A stretch of DNA of 64,000 bases from Rhizophagus irregularis (taxonomy: Eukaryota > Glomeromycota > Glomeromycetes > Glomerales > Glomeraceae). Of the stretch, positions 22,250 through 34,524 are shown piece by piece (the stretch's first letter is position 1; every line of letters starts with the position of its first letter). A model generated the notes under the pieces. The model was not told the DNA's origin. It worked only from the letters and a program-made list of their open reading frames with translations, and ran no database searches. Location of the stretch: NCBI RefSeq assembly GCF_026210795.1, contig NC_089430.1, forward strand, positions 5,022,001 to 5,086,000, written 5' to 3'. Position numbers and translations under genes: made by a program.

Positions 22250-22680
22250 ATAATTACATTTTTCACGTGATAAATCATTCAAAACCACCATATAATTCTT
22301 AAGTTCTGAAATTTGAGTTATTCCATAAACTTTATGATGTACTAAAATCTACAAGTATAATAAAATTAGATATATTAGTAAAAAAAAAAATTTTTTTTTG
22401 ATAATTTTAAAAATCAATCTTATTATACCTTATTTATATATTCTAATGTTAAAATACCTGGATTATATAAGGTTTTTAGAACTATAAGGATATCTTGATC
22501 TTTCCTTTCCAATTTTGATATTACCGCTAGTCCAGTTTTTAAAATTTTGCTAGACGTTTCATATTTTATTACACTTTGCACATATCTCATCTGACTTCTT
22601 GTAGCAAACATATAGAGACGATGGGTATGGCTACAACGCCAATAATTTGAATGAAATCTATTTAAATAATAATAATAAAT
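22250..22680 (-). pseudogene. Solo remnant of a TKL half-kinase exon
   Basis: On the minus strand, SDEI and a Cys-motif remnant match the first exon of TKL gene B at the nucleotide level. The sequence jumps from the TSGN block directly to LERKDQDILIVLKTL and TLEYINK, an internal deletion of roughly 230 nt. It still ends at an AAG-GTATAAT donor. Further left (about 22340-22270) lies the start of the next unit (YGIT..ELKNYMVV), broken after it. No kinase exon follows. It is a fragment of a former TKL gene. Confidence 0.7.
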
Positions 22681-24716
22681 GAATTCAGTTTGTTAGAATA
22701 ATTTTCGAAATTAAAAAAAAAAATTCAGAAAAAAACACAGAAAATAATTTCTGCCTCGATCATAACACAGGATAGTCCGATTAGTCCGTTGTACGCATTT
22801 CTTCAGGGCCGGAATTAAGATAATGTCAGTCAGTATATAGAAGGTAGAAGACAAGATCTACAAGATTATTTTGCCCTCATTCTGCGCAAACACGGATCCC
22901 CTACAAACACCGTGAATACAAAATGTAGACAGTACAAAATTTTTATTTATTTTCACTTCGCATAAAGGGAATTTTGCTTTTTGTTAAAGAAAATTTGGGA
23001 TTAAAATTTATAAAATGTACAGTACTATAAATTTTCTAACTTTGAATTTTAAAATTGTAAAAGAAGTTAAAGATATGTACTTCAATTTGATATTTTAAAA
23101 GGTAAATGACTACTGCTATACTAATTTGTATAAATTACCAAGAATTACTAGTAATTTAGTGAAATTGCTGGTCAACTATTAACGTAAAAAATTATACAAA
23201 ATTATGGGCTGCAATACGGGTCACCGGCGAATGAAATTCTTTGATTTTTAATCATTTTTGTTTTAATTAAAATTTTCAAATAAAAGAAAAAAAAACGATT
23301 ACTTATACTAAAATAGAAACAATAAAGATAATAAGATCAAATTTTACATGATATTATTATTCAAGCGTTACATACATTTATATAACTAAAAGAAATTTAC
23401 CTGACGTTACATATAAATTATTTGAATTGTGTAACATGAAAACTTGTGACATGACTGCGTCTGATTAATGAATTCTGCTCGGATATTTTTTTTCGCTAAA
23501 TGAGAATTATTTATTACCGGTTCTTACATTTTTTCCTGATTTTGGTTCTTTTTTTTTAACCCGTAATAAAAAATTTTTAAATTATTTTTTATTTATTTTG
23601 GTTTTATTCAATACCAAAAAAAAAATTTTTATAATCTCTTTTTCTCTTTTTATTTTTTTATATTTTTTTTTTGGTTCATAATTTTTTTTTAATTGATTTT
23701 TTTTATAAATTATTTAAAATTTCTTTTTGGAAATATGAAAAATTTGAATAAATGAAGTAATGGACTTTAATCTGATAAAAGTTTCAAAGAATTATGTAGT
23801 GATAAGAGTATAATCAAGATATCAAATTGAAGTTCATGAACTTGGGATCAACTGTCATTTTAAAAAAAATTCATTAAAAATATTTTTCTCTTTATACTAT
23901 GTTTGGTGATGGTAACAATTAATTTTAATTTTAATACAAATATTTGTTCATATTTATATATTGTATGAAAAAATTGTTAGGAATGATATTTTATAAAAAA
24001 AAGAACGAAGTTGGTATATTGCGATAAGAATTTCTTTTTAAAAAATTTAATGAGTTATTAGAATTATTCATAATACATTATTTGCAATTTAAATGTTAAT
24101 AATATAAATGAACAATAAAAGTAATAAAGGGCATGAAAAAATTACCAAGTATCTTTTTGTAAATAAGCATCATGCAAACCAGGTATATGTTGAAAGTAAC
24201 ACGATTTTTACTTAGATTATATTGTTTTCGATCAAGATCTTGATAAGCGAAATGTACTTATTAGTTCGAACATGTTACATGATATAATATATAAAGTTAA
24301 AATACGCATGAAAGCGCAAGGTCGAATTACTAATCTGCAGCAAACAGTTTATTAATATAAATTCACACAAAATAATAATTAGAATCCAAATCTAGGACTT
24401 TCAAATACATAAAACCATGCAATGTCAGCCAATGAAATTTTACGGTTCTCGTTACCTAGTATATGTTAAATTATATTCTATCAGTAATAAGACCAAAATA
24501 ATAAAATAAAATAAAAAAATTTAAAAAGTTACATAAAGGTAAATAATCTATTACAAATACCACAAAATAAGCTGAGTACAAAGGAGAGCAGTGCATGATT
24601 TAAGAATAATTAAGCCACTCTTTCTTATTACCACTTTAAGTTAATGCACATTGCACAAAATTGATTACTATTTGTAATTTTAAATATTGATATATACAGT
24701 CCACTCAACCAGTTGC

Positions 24717-24905
24717 GGCTATACTAATTTTCGCCCCAGGTTCCTATTGGATCCGATGTGGAGTTGGCTCGGATTCCATGTAATGACGACAGAAGACATG
24801 GATCCGGATGATTTACAATTGATAAAAAATTCCAGATGTTGATCAATCGGACCCGGTTCACAAGCCAGAATCAATGGAACTAGGGGCGAAAATTAGTATA
24901 GCCAG
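24717..24905. mobile_element. hAT-like MITE with 8-nt target duplication
   Basis: GGCTATACTAATTTTCGCCC at 24717 onward is mirrored by GGGCGAAAATTAGTATAGCC ending at 24903. CCAGTTGC occurs directly before (24709-24716) and after (24906-24913), a perfect 8-nt target-site duplication. The interior contains GGATCCGATGTGG, CGGATTCCATG and CATGGATCCGGAT words but no ORF. Confidence 0.8.
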
Positions 24906-24949
24906 CCAGTTGCAAGTAAATACATACTTGTTATCACATTGTGTATGAC

Positions 24950-25030
24950 GTATACACCGATGGATTTTATACTTTTTTATACTTGTTTTATACCGTGGAG
25001 TAATTTACAAAAAAATTCATCGGTGTATAC
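24950..25030. repeat. 81-nt inverted-repeat element
   Basis: GTATACACCGATG (24950-24962) is perfectly mirrored by CATCGGTGTATAC (25018-25030). The short A/T-rich middle has no coding content. It may be a tiny MITE. Confidence 0.65.
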
Positions 25031-26547
25031 ATTGATTAATCCTGCCGAATACAAGTTTAAGCAATGGACTGTGGCCAATAATAATATACTATAATGTTAG
25101 GGTGTCGCAGACTAATTAATCAAATATTTTATTATGAACAGATTTTTATGTTATACAGATGATCAAATTTTTTTAGCGTAAAATTTTAACAGAAATTTGG
25201 TTTGCTTCACGTGACTGGGCTTTTCTTTGGAGCATTTTGTCTATTAAAATAATTGACATAATTAAAAATGTTTAACCGCATTATTGAATTATCAATATAT
25301 AAAATTTTAGACATTTGATATTCTGATTAGTGTAAATTCTTTCTATCGAACAACTTTGTAAAAAAAAAATGAACGTAACTATTTTGGTATAGTTCTTAAT
25401 AACACTTTCCATCTGAAAGGAGGTTGAAAAACAAACGCAAGATTTGTGAGAAACTTTTAGAAACTTGTATTATATTTATTATTATAAATTATTAATAGAC
25501 TATTTAATTAAAATTTATAGCCTTACAAAGAATAAAATCTGATCATAATAAAATATTCAATGTCGCTAGCATAGTTTTGATTAATTAGTCCCTAACTACA
25601 ATGTTATCACTTTTTTTTTGTGTAAATAAAAAGAGAGATTATTTCTTTGAGAATTTATTAATCAAAAGAACTACAGATTAATATTTATCTCATTTGAATA
25701 AATATATCAAATTAATATATATATGGTGTCTCAGATAACGATTTGCGTCAGGTGATAACTGATATCGTTTATTAATGAAATTACTTTTTATTCTATAAGT
25801 AAATTTGTATATCGAACGTAATAAACTATGAAATTTGATACTTATTTGATTCATATGCTATAGTAAATTTACAAAAAACTTGGAGTTTCCCGTGAGTTTG
25901 AGTCCAAACAATCTTTTAATGTGATAAATAAATTTATTAATAACAAAGAAATTATAAAATTTAATTTCCAATTATACCTTAATCTTATGTGACATGTGAC
26001 GCACGTCAGTTACAGTATCTTTAGCTGTAATTCACATATTAAAGCAATTATAAAATTAATACCGTAAAATTCTAATCAACGTTACATCAACTAAAAAAAG
26101 TTGCATCTCAATTAGTTATTGAATAACACAAAAATTACTCCTCATTATCAAATCTATCTAGTTTTATAAATTTTTTATTTAATTAATAAACTTAGAAAAT
26201 ATATATAAAATAAACAATATAAATAAACTAAATAATAATATCTTCACAATTTAAAATCCTTCTTAATGTCATTCCTAATCAATTAATCCTATTGGAATAA
26301 TTATCGAGGTGTAAATTTGTAAACAATATTTTTTTCAAAGCCCTCCAATATACGGAATTTTAAACTATATTGACGGAAAAATTCAAATGAAGATATAAAA
26401 ATCATTACTTTGCAATTAAAATGTCAAACAGAATATACTTGTTTTACCATTTCCGATCTAAATAAATAAAAATAAACAAAAAAATTAACTGATTATGCAT
26501 AACAAACATTGCTATAATAAATGTAAGTTTAAATATTACCATCTTCA

Positions 26548-29500
26548 TTAAATGTTTAGTCGAGAAATACCAATTTGCTGAGAAATATTAATTTGCTGAA
26601 AAATATCAATTTGCTGAGATAATGATGCTAATTAATAAATAAAGTTTCCATTAATAATTTTACAACTAATTTAAATACTCTTTAATAACCATTACCTGAA
26701 GATTCCATGCTAATTATATCATCGTTTTGATTATCATAATAATCGACAGAATTTTTTGGTTCAGGAAGATTATTAAAATTAAGCAATCTACTGGTATAAA
26801 TATCTTCTGAATGTGTTTTATGCGATAATCCTAAGTTGGTTGAAGGTGCACTACTGACCGCCAAATTCTTATTGATATTTTCTGCTTCTCTAGTTTGTTT
26901 TTGTATTTCTGTATAATTATCAGTTACATAATGATTTTTAAACATAGTAAATAATTCTTCAGACCATTGACTTAAGATTTTTTTGATTTCTTCTGCTTTT
27001 GGTCGACTTAACGGATTTGAATCTAAGCATCTTTTAATTAAACGGACAATTAATTGTGGTACTTTGATATTAAACCTTGGTCTAAGTCCTTTACAAATTC
27101 TTATTGCTAAATTATGATCATGATTTACATCATGATATGGAGGTAATTCAGAAATTACTTCATACATTATAATACCAAAACTATAAATATCTGAGGCTTT
27201 GGTATAATTTTGTCCTCGTAAAATTTCAGGAGCCATATAAGCCAAAACACCATATGTACTATTTTTTGTGTTTTCTGATGCATCATAGTCTGCAGGTTTA
27301 CATAATCCCATATCAGTTATACAAGTGAGATCTTTGAACCTTAGTATATTGCCAATATGTAAATCTCGATGAATTAATTCATTTTTATGAATACCTGCAA
27401 GCCCTCGTGCAATGCTATGTAAATAATTAATTTTATCATTAAGATATAATTTGGTATGATTTTTATTTAAATAATTTCGTAAATCTCCATCTTCTGCAAA
27501 ATCTAAAACCATAGCATAATTTTTTGTTTCTGGATCTTGAGTTATTCCATAAAGTTTAACAATACACCTACCCAAATTTACTTTACAATGTGATATAATC
27601 TAAAATAAAATGCATATATATTAGCAAAATTAAAATATCTACAAATTTTCAAATAATAAAATTTGTTACCTCATTCATAAACTCCAATGTAACATTTTTT
27701 GAATTATTCAAACTTTTTAAAGCCACCAACATATTTTGATTCTTTCTTCTCCAATTTTGATTTTCATCATCCCATTTATCTATACATCCATCAATCCAAT
27801 TAGCCTTATAAACTTTGCCAAATCCACCTTTTGCAATATATTTAATATCATAAAATCTATCATAAGGTACCCATTCCAATGCATGGCATGTATAATAACT
27901 ATGATTTGATAGCTGGATATCTTGAATAAATCCATCAATATCGCTATTACCACTTGTCCAATTATTGAAATTATGTTGAAAATATATTGCATTACACACT
28001 TTTTTACATTTTTCACATAAATCTCTTTGAACAAGCATATAATTTTGCGTTTCTGGATCTTGGGTTATTCCATAAATTTTAACAAATCCTATACTCTGCA
28101 ACTGAAATAAATAACATTGAATATATTAGTAATAATTAAATTTTATAAATTATACTAAATGAAAATAACTTTAGTACCTTATTCATTATAAATTTTGATT
28201 CAATAGATTTTGGATTAGTACTTAAATTATTTAAACTTACAAACATATTTTGGTGTTTTCTTTCCCAATTTTGACTTTCCTTATTCCATCGGTTTATATA
28301 TCCATCAATCCAACTTGCTCTATATACTTTATTACTATTTTTTGTAATACATTTATTAATATTATAAAATTTATTATAAGGTATCCATTCTAATACTTCT
28401 GATAATTGATAGGCTTTATGTAATGATAGTTGAGAATCTTGTATAAATACATCAATAATGTTATTGCCACTAGACCAATTTCCAAAATTTTGTTGAAAAC
28501 GTATTGCATTACATACATCATTACATATTTTACATGTTAAAACTACCATGTATTTTTCTGTTTCTGGATCTTGGGTTATTCCATAAACATTATAGGAACC
28601 TATAGTCTACAAATGAAATGGATGTACTAAATATAATAACAAAAATCAAAATATTTTATTAAATAATAGTACTAATTATACCTTATTTAATTTACTAACT
28701 TTTGAAATGTCTGAACTTTTCAAAATCATAGATATATTTTGGTCTTTTCTTTTCCAATTTTGATTTGTATAGTTCCCATAAACATTATATATAGAAACCT
28801 ATAATCTACAAATAAAATAGATGTATTGAATATAATAGCAAAAATCAAAATATTTGATAAATAATATTAATTATACCTTATTTAATTCACTAATTTTTGA
28901 AATATTTAAATTTTTCAAAATAATAGATATATTTTGGTCTTCTCTTATCCAATTTTGATTTACATAGTCCCATTTGTTTATATATCCATCAATCCAATTT
29001 GCTTTATATACTTTATTACTTTTTTTTGCAATACATTCAATATCATAAAATTTGTTATAAGGTATCCATTCTAATGCTCTTGATAATTGATGGGTTTTAT
29101 ATGATGATAGCTGAGAATCTTGAATAAATCCATCAATAATATTATTACTGCTAGTCCAATTTCCAAAATTTAGTTGAAAGTATATTGCATTACATACATC
29201 ATTACATTTTTTACATGTTAAAACCACCATGTAATTTTCTGTTTCTGAATCTTGAGTTATTCCATAAACTTTATAGCAACCTATAGTCTACAAATGAAAT
29301 AGATATATTTGAATATACCAACAATAATCAAAATATTTGAATAATAATATTAATTATACCTTATTTGTAAGTGTTAACTCACTAACTTTTGAAATATTTA
29401 AACTTTTCAAAATTACAACCATATTTTGATGTTTTCTTTTCCAATTTTGATTTTCATCATCCCATTCATTTACATATCCATCAATCCAACTTGTTTTATA

Positions 29501-30690
29501 TATTTTATCTTTTACAATACATTTAATATCATAAAATCTATCATGAGGGATCCATTCTAATGCATGGTATACGTAATAATTATGATCTAGTAATAGTTGA
29601 GTATCTTGAATAAATTTATCAACATAATTATTACCACTTGTCCAATTTTTGAAATTTCGTTGAAAATGTATTGCATTACATATATAATCACATTCTTCAC
29701 ATATATCTTTCTGAACCCTTATATAATTTTTTGTTTCTGGATTTTGAGTTATCCCTATTGTTAACTATAAGTATAATAAATTAATAAGAGGTATACTGTT
29801 TAAAAAATGATAAAATAACTTGCCTTGTTTACAAATTCTGATATATTATATTTTGGATCACTTAAATCTTTTAAAATTACAGACATATTTTGATCACTTC
29901 TTTGCCAATTTTGATTTTCTTTATTCCAATTATTTATGCATCCATCAATCCAATTTGCTCTATATACTTTATTATTATTTTTTACGATACATTCAATATC
30001 ATAAAATTTGTTATAAGGTATCCATTCTAATGCTTTTGATAATTGATAATTTTTATGTGATAATAGTTGAGAATTTTGAATAAATTCATCAATAATATTA
30101 TTACCACTAGTCCAATTTCCAAAATTTAGTTGAAAGTATATTGCATTACATATACTATTACATTGTTTACATGTTAAAACCACCATGTATTTTTCTGTTT
30201 CTGGATCTTGGGTTATTCCATAAACTTTATAGCAACCTATAGTCTACAAATAAAATTGATATGTTTGAATATATTAACAAAAATTAAAAATCTTATTAAA
30301 TAATATTAATTATACCTTATTTGTAAGTGTTAATTCACTAATATTTGAAATATTTAAACTTTTTATAATTACAACCATATTTTGATGTTTTCTTTCCCAA
30401 TTTTGATCTTTATCATCCCATTTATTTATGCATCCATCAATCCAATTTGCTTTATATACTTTGTCTTTTTCAATGCACTTAATATTATTAAATTTATCAT
30501 AAGGTATCCATTCTAACACTTTTTCCGCATCATCATTATGTTGAGTATTTTGGATAAATTTATCAATATCATTATTACCACTAGTCCAGTTTTTAAATTT
30601 TTGCTTAAACCGTTTTTCAAAACAAATTTTATTACATTTCATACATATCTCATCTGACTTGTTGAAGGCACCAATAATTTGAAAATCCAT
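26548..30690 (-). CDS. TKL gene B: protein kinase with six half-kinase exon units
   Basis: Predicted exons 30690-30316, 30243-29824, 29764-29360, 29287-28877, 28606-28178, 28101-27670, 27599-26696, 26627-26548 give 1151 residues. A further truncated unit at 28805-28682 must be skipped. Exons 1-5 carry the Cys motif, WTSGN block and degenerate N-lobe. Exon 3 (29764-29360) has no internal ATG but is open throughout. Exon 6 has KGGFGKVYKA and VALK. Exon 7 has the catalytic lobe with HRDLHIGN, DMG, APEILRGQ and the YTSRLLNFNNLPEPKNS tail. The final exon encodes three copies of an 8-residue S/F-Q-Q-I-(D/N/G)-I pattern. The exon-2 donor is GC (GCAAGT). All internal exons are phase 0/0. No lesion was found in the kinase part, so it is probably functional. 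Confidence 0.72.
28682..28805 (-). pseudogene. Truncated half-kinase exon inside TKL gene B
   Basis: It has an acceptor (TTTGTAG) and an AAG-GTATAAT donor like the other units. The sequence runs from VYGN directly to NQNWKRKDQNI and SKLNK, so about 280 nt are missing. The reading frame from the acceptor hits a stop within a few codons. Skipping it keeps the gene in frame. It documents deletion inside the array. Confidence 0.7.
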
Positions 30691-33600
30691 TTAAATAATA
30701 ATAAACGAATTCAGATTAATAAACAATTTGTTCTGAATTAAAAAGAAAAATTTCAATAGAAAATGAAAAAAACTCCAGAAAAAATATTATTTAAGTATTT
30801 AGGGCGAAGATCATCTAAATTGGTCAGTTAATCAGGCCTGTAATAGCTATTTCACGGGGAACTATGATTTTCATGGCGCACCGTGAAATAACTGGTTTAT
30901 ATCACGGTATCCGTGCCATAAAACCTTTTAATATAATTATTTTGACTAATAATTAGTCTTTTTACTCCATCTTTTAAATAAACCCGTGAGAATTTCAAGA
31001 AAAAACATCACTAAAAAGAATATAAAAATCTAGCTGCGCCTAGATTATTACATGCATTCTGCAGATCGGCGAATATTTATTGTTTTTTTTTTCTTCCTAG
31101 TAACTCTCTTTATTAGTATTGTAAGAAATTTGGTGCAAATCTACTTTAATATAATATAGACGTAAAAAATCTAATCAATAAAGTAACCTATCTATTAAAA
31201 TAACCTATTTAACGTGCAAAACTATTATTATTTTTTTTTATAAAAGGAACTTTACACATCTGTTAAAGAAAATTTAAGCTCTACCTTTTATTAAAATTCA
31301 TTAATTATTCTCAAACATATTATAAGAATATTTTCCAAAAAATTAAAATACATTATAAACTTCTCTAACTTTGAACTGAAATCGTAAAGAAGCTAAAGAC
31401 ATATTTCAATTTGATATTTTTAAGTCATCATAAAACGAATTGCTACAATAATGATAACTTGTATAAATTGCTAAACAAGAATTAGTGGCGCAAAAATCAA
31501 TACAGAATTCTGAATTTCAAGGCTTGCAAATTGCAATTAGGGATGGAATCGGTTCAAAATGAGTCGACTCGAGTCGATTATGGAACCGATCTTTAAATTC
31601 TGGATTGAGTCATCTGACGATCACACACAAACTACCAATCAAAATTTTTCTGATTGATCATCATCACATGATCTACTTGTGTCTTAACAGTTAAACAAAA
31701 AAAAGCTTGGGCACGTAATATAAAGTGTTGGCGTCTAAATTTTGATTGGTTGATCTTGGTGTAACATTTAACTTCGAACAAAGACTTCTAATATTTAAGT
31801 AACTTTATCAGTTATACAGAGAATTTTAAAAACAAATACAGTATTATTCAATAAAAATATAATAAAACTATTTAAAACTTAAAAAATTTATTTTCTATTG
31901 ACTTTTTACTCTTTTTACTATAAAGTAACATAAAAATATACAAGTTTGTGATATTTATACAAAAAACGTCAAAATATATAAATTAATATATATAAATTAC
32001 TTTAATACTTGCTAAAACAAACTTTAAAAATTTCAAAGAAAAAAAACGCAAAATATTAATATTTATTTTTTATATTAATATATGTGATAAAAAGAAATAA
32101 ATAAAAAGAAAAGACAATATTTATATAATATAGGTTTCTAAGGTTTCCAAAAAATAAAATGTATAAAGAAATAGGTGAATGGGCAAGTTAATATTTGACG
32201 CGAGAAAAAAAAAATATTTATTATCGCATCAAACACAGCCACATCACGAATCACGTGCTCGAGCTTTTTTTTGTTGGTTACGCTGTGGAAGATGTGTCTT
32301 AAATTTGATGCACGTAGCTCATTTTTTTTATTTGTTAGAACCGACGAACCGATTTCCATCCCTACTTGCAACGTGCAGAGTCAGAACTAACCATTAATTT
32401 TTTTAATCATTCTTTTTTGTTTTTAAATTGTAATTTGTAAATATAACAAAAAAAAGAAATCTTTTGACTCGAGTGCACGTGATAAGTAATTCTGTTCAGA
32501 ACTATCGTAATGTAGGCCTGCATTACCGTTAGGGAAAATTCAGTAGACCAAAGTGCGAAGTTGGGCCAAAATTATAAACAACTTTGGTTCGCACTATGGC
32601 ATTAACTTGAGGGCATGTATGTTATTATCGTACGCATCCTAATTTTTTTATTTTGTGAAATTTTTGCGTTTAAAACATTTAAAAATTATATTGCAATACG
32701 TTGACTTAAATACATTGAAGTTCTGTATATTGAAGTTTTTGTATATTTCATCTATAAACAAATCCACGCACGAGTATATAAATATACTGTATAGATTACA
32801 ATTTCATAATTTACAACTTTATGGACATATACTGTATGTATATATATTTTTTAAAAAAAATAATAATAATAATGAAATCCAGTTAATGAACTAACTAACT
32901 ATACTGTTTAATTTAACTCACTCAGAATTAGAATTTTACTTAGAAAAAACAACTTTTTATCTAAGCATTTATTAATCTTTTTGACTAATCTAAAAATATA
33001 ATTTTTTGATATCTGGTAAACAATATTTAGTGAAAAAAGAGTTAACTTAGTTGCGCCAAAGTCTCATAAAAGTTCTGTTAAAAATATAAAATAAATAAAA
33101 ACTCGTATTGTTGCAAAATTTATTTCTATACGTGCTAAAAAATTTTTTTTTTTAAAAAAAAAATTAAAATTAAAATACTTAACACAATATAAATTGATTA
33201 TCTATTTCCTATAAAGAGCAATTTCAAGCATTTCTTTCAAATTTACAACCTTTTGAGCAGAGATTACGTACTTCAAACTTGCCCTGACTCGAGTTGGCTT
33301 GAGTTCTGGCTTGGGTTCTGATTCCGAGTCAAAAAAATTCTTAACTAATTTTACTTCATCCATGTATTACATACGTAGTAAACTGTGTAAATTAAAAAAA
33401 AAAATATTTTTTGCTTATTACACAGCAATTTAATGTCTTTATTGATACGATCAATTTCTTACAATCAAAATTATAAAGTATTAATTCTTAATAGTTTTTA
33501 TAATAAAGAATCTGGTATTATATTGAAGAGCAAATTTTCATAATGCAAGTTGCTCTTTAACCTATTTATAAGTGATGTAATGGATATTTTGAAATGGTTA

Positions 33601-33819
33601 TTTCATATTTCTCTAAAAAATTGATAGATTTATAGGGTAAATTCTATTGTATAAATAATGAAAAATTTTTTTTTTGCGTTTTTTTTTAACAAAAAGTAAT
33701 TTTATAAGATCAAACAATGGTAATACGAGGCTGCCATTGTTTAATTATGAGTTTATATTTGTTTTTTTTTAGATAATCGTCTAATGAATTATTTACTGGC
33801 GTTAGATAATATATGACAA
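30691..33819. other. Gene-free region upstream of TKL gene B, containing a hAT-like element
   Basis: Apart from the element at 31538-32364 there is no convincing gene. 32550-32610 has a loose inverted pair (AGTGCGAAGTTG and CAAC..GGTTCGCACT). 33275-33335 carries GACTCGAGTTGGCTTGAGTT-type repeats. The rest is A/T-rich. Confidence 0.45.
31538..32364. mobile_element. Non-autonomous hAT-like element
   Basis: TAGGGATGGAATCGGTTC at 31538-31555 is mirrored at the right end (GAACCGA..CCGATTTCCATCCCTA, ending 32364). TAGGGATG is a typical hAT terminus. The flanking octamers ATTGCAAT (31530-31537) and CTTGCAAC (32365-32372) match in six positions, as expected for an aged 8-nt duplication. The 827-nt interior has no transposase; short frames in 32138-32397 are chance. 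Confidence 0.7.
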
Positions 33820-34330
33820 CCCAGTAAATAGTTTTCGTATAAATTTATACCCTATATTTGTCTAAAATATACAAAATATCATTATTTTGTATTAAATTTA
33901 TGCCGATCCAAATCACATTAATAAAATGATTTTACTAAATCACGTTAAATTTGTACCAAAATCGATATTTAGGAATGAAATCATACCAAATTTATAATAA
34001 ATATTTATTTAAAATATTTTCAAAAATAAATTCCATATAAATTTACATATATTTTAATTATATATTTCGCATAAAATTATTTGACCATAATTTATACAAA
34101 TTTTGTATAAAATTTGTATTACTTCTTCTCTGCACTTGATAAACTTCCTTATACTTATGTATGTATATGAGCACATATATACATATCATTATTCATATTA
34201 AATATATATGTGTGATTATGAGCACATATAAGCACATCTGTTATTTATATCATTTAAAAATATAAAAAAAAAATTTCGGGAACCCAAAATTATGTATCAC
34301 GTGTATCATGTGATATTAAATTAATAATTA

Positions 34331-34407
34331 CCGCAGCTTCAGCTGCGGTATAGTGAAAAAAAATTAAGCTTTTTTTGGCAAAGCTTAATTTTTTTTCTCT
34401 CTTTCAC
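34331..34407. repeat. Two hairpins before the C/T tract
   Basis: CCGCAGCTTCAGCTGCGG (34331-34348) is a palindrome. Directly after, GTGAAAAAAAATTAAGCTT is mirrored by AAGCTTAATTTTTTTT and a distal CTTTCAC, giving a long stem around the promoter side of the array. Confidence 0.75.
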
Positions 34408-34524
34408 CTTTGCTTCCCCTCTCTTTCCTTTCACCCCCCTCTCTTTCACCCTTTCCCTTTTCCTTTCCCTCACTCCTATCCCTTCTTCCCCCTTTTTCCA
34501 CCCTTTCCCCTTCCCTCCTTTCAG
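34395..34524 (+). promoter_or_regulatory. C/T-rich promoter/5' leader tract
   Basis: An almost pure pyrimidine strand of about 130 nt (blocks of CTCTTTCACC, CCCTTTCC, CCTTCTTCCCCC) ends in TTTCAG immediately before the first module. Pyrimidine tracts of this type precede highly expressed fungal genes. Its one-strandedness and position support transcription to the right. Confidence 0.5.

Larger units (their letters stand above)
22681..26547. other. Gene-free A+T-rich region with two small inverted-repeat elements
   Basis: No gene is visible. 22780-22845 is a remnant sharing GTACGCATT and TTCAGGGCCGGAATT with the hAT-like MITEs at 43589 and 53334. 23540-23700 is T-rich low complexity. The elements at 24717-24905 and 24950-25030 are listed separately. 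The remainder is featureless A/T-rich sequence. Confidence 0.5.

Noticed and set aside
32138..32397. Two overlapping short frames on opposite strands
   Set aside because: Both lie within the hAT-like element, have no recognisable features and are interrupted by A/T runs.
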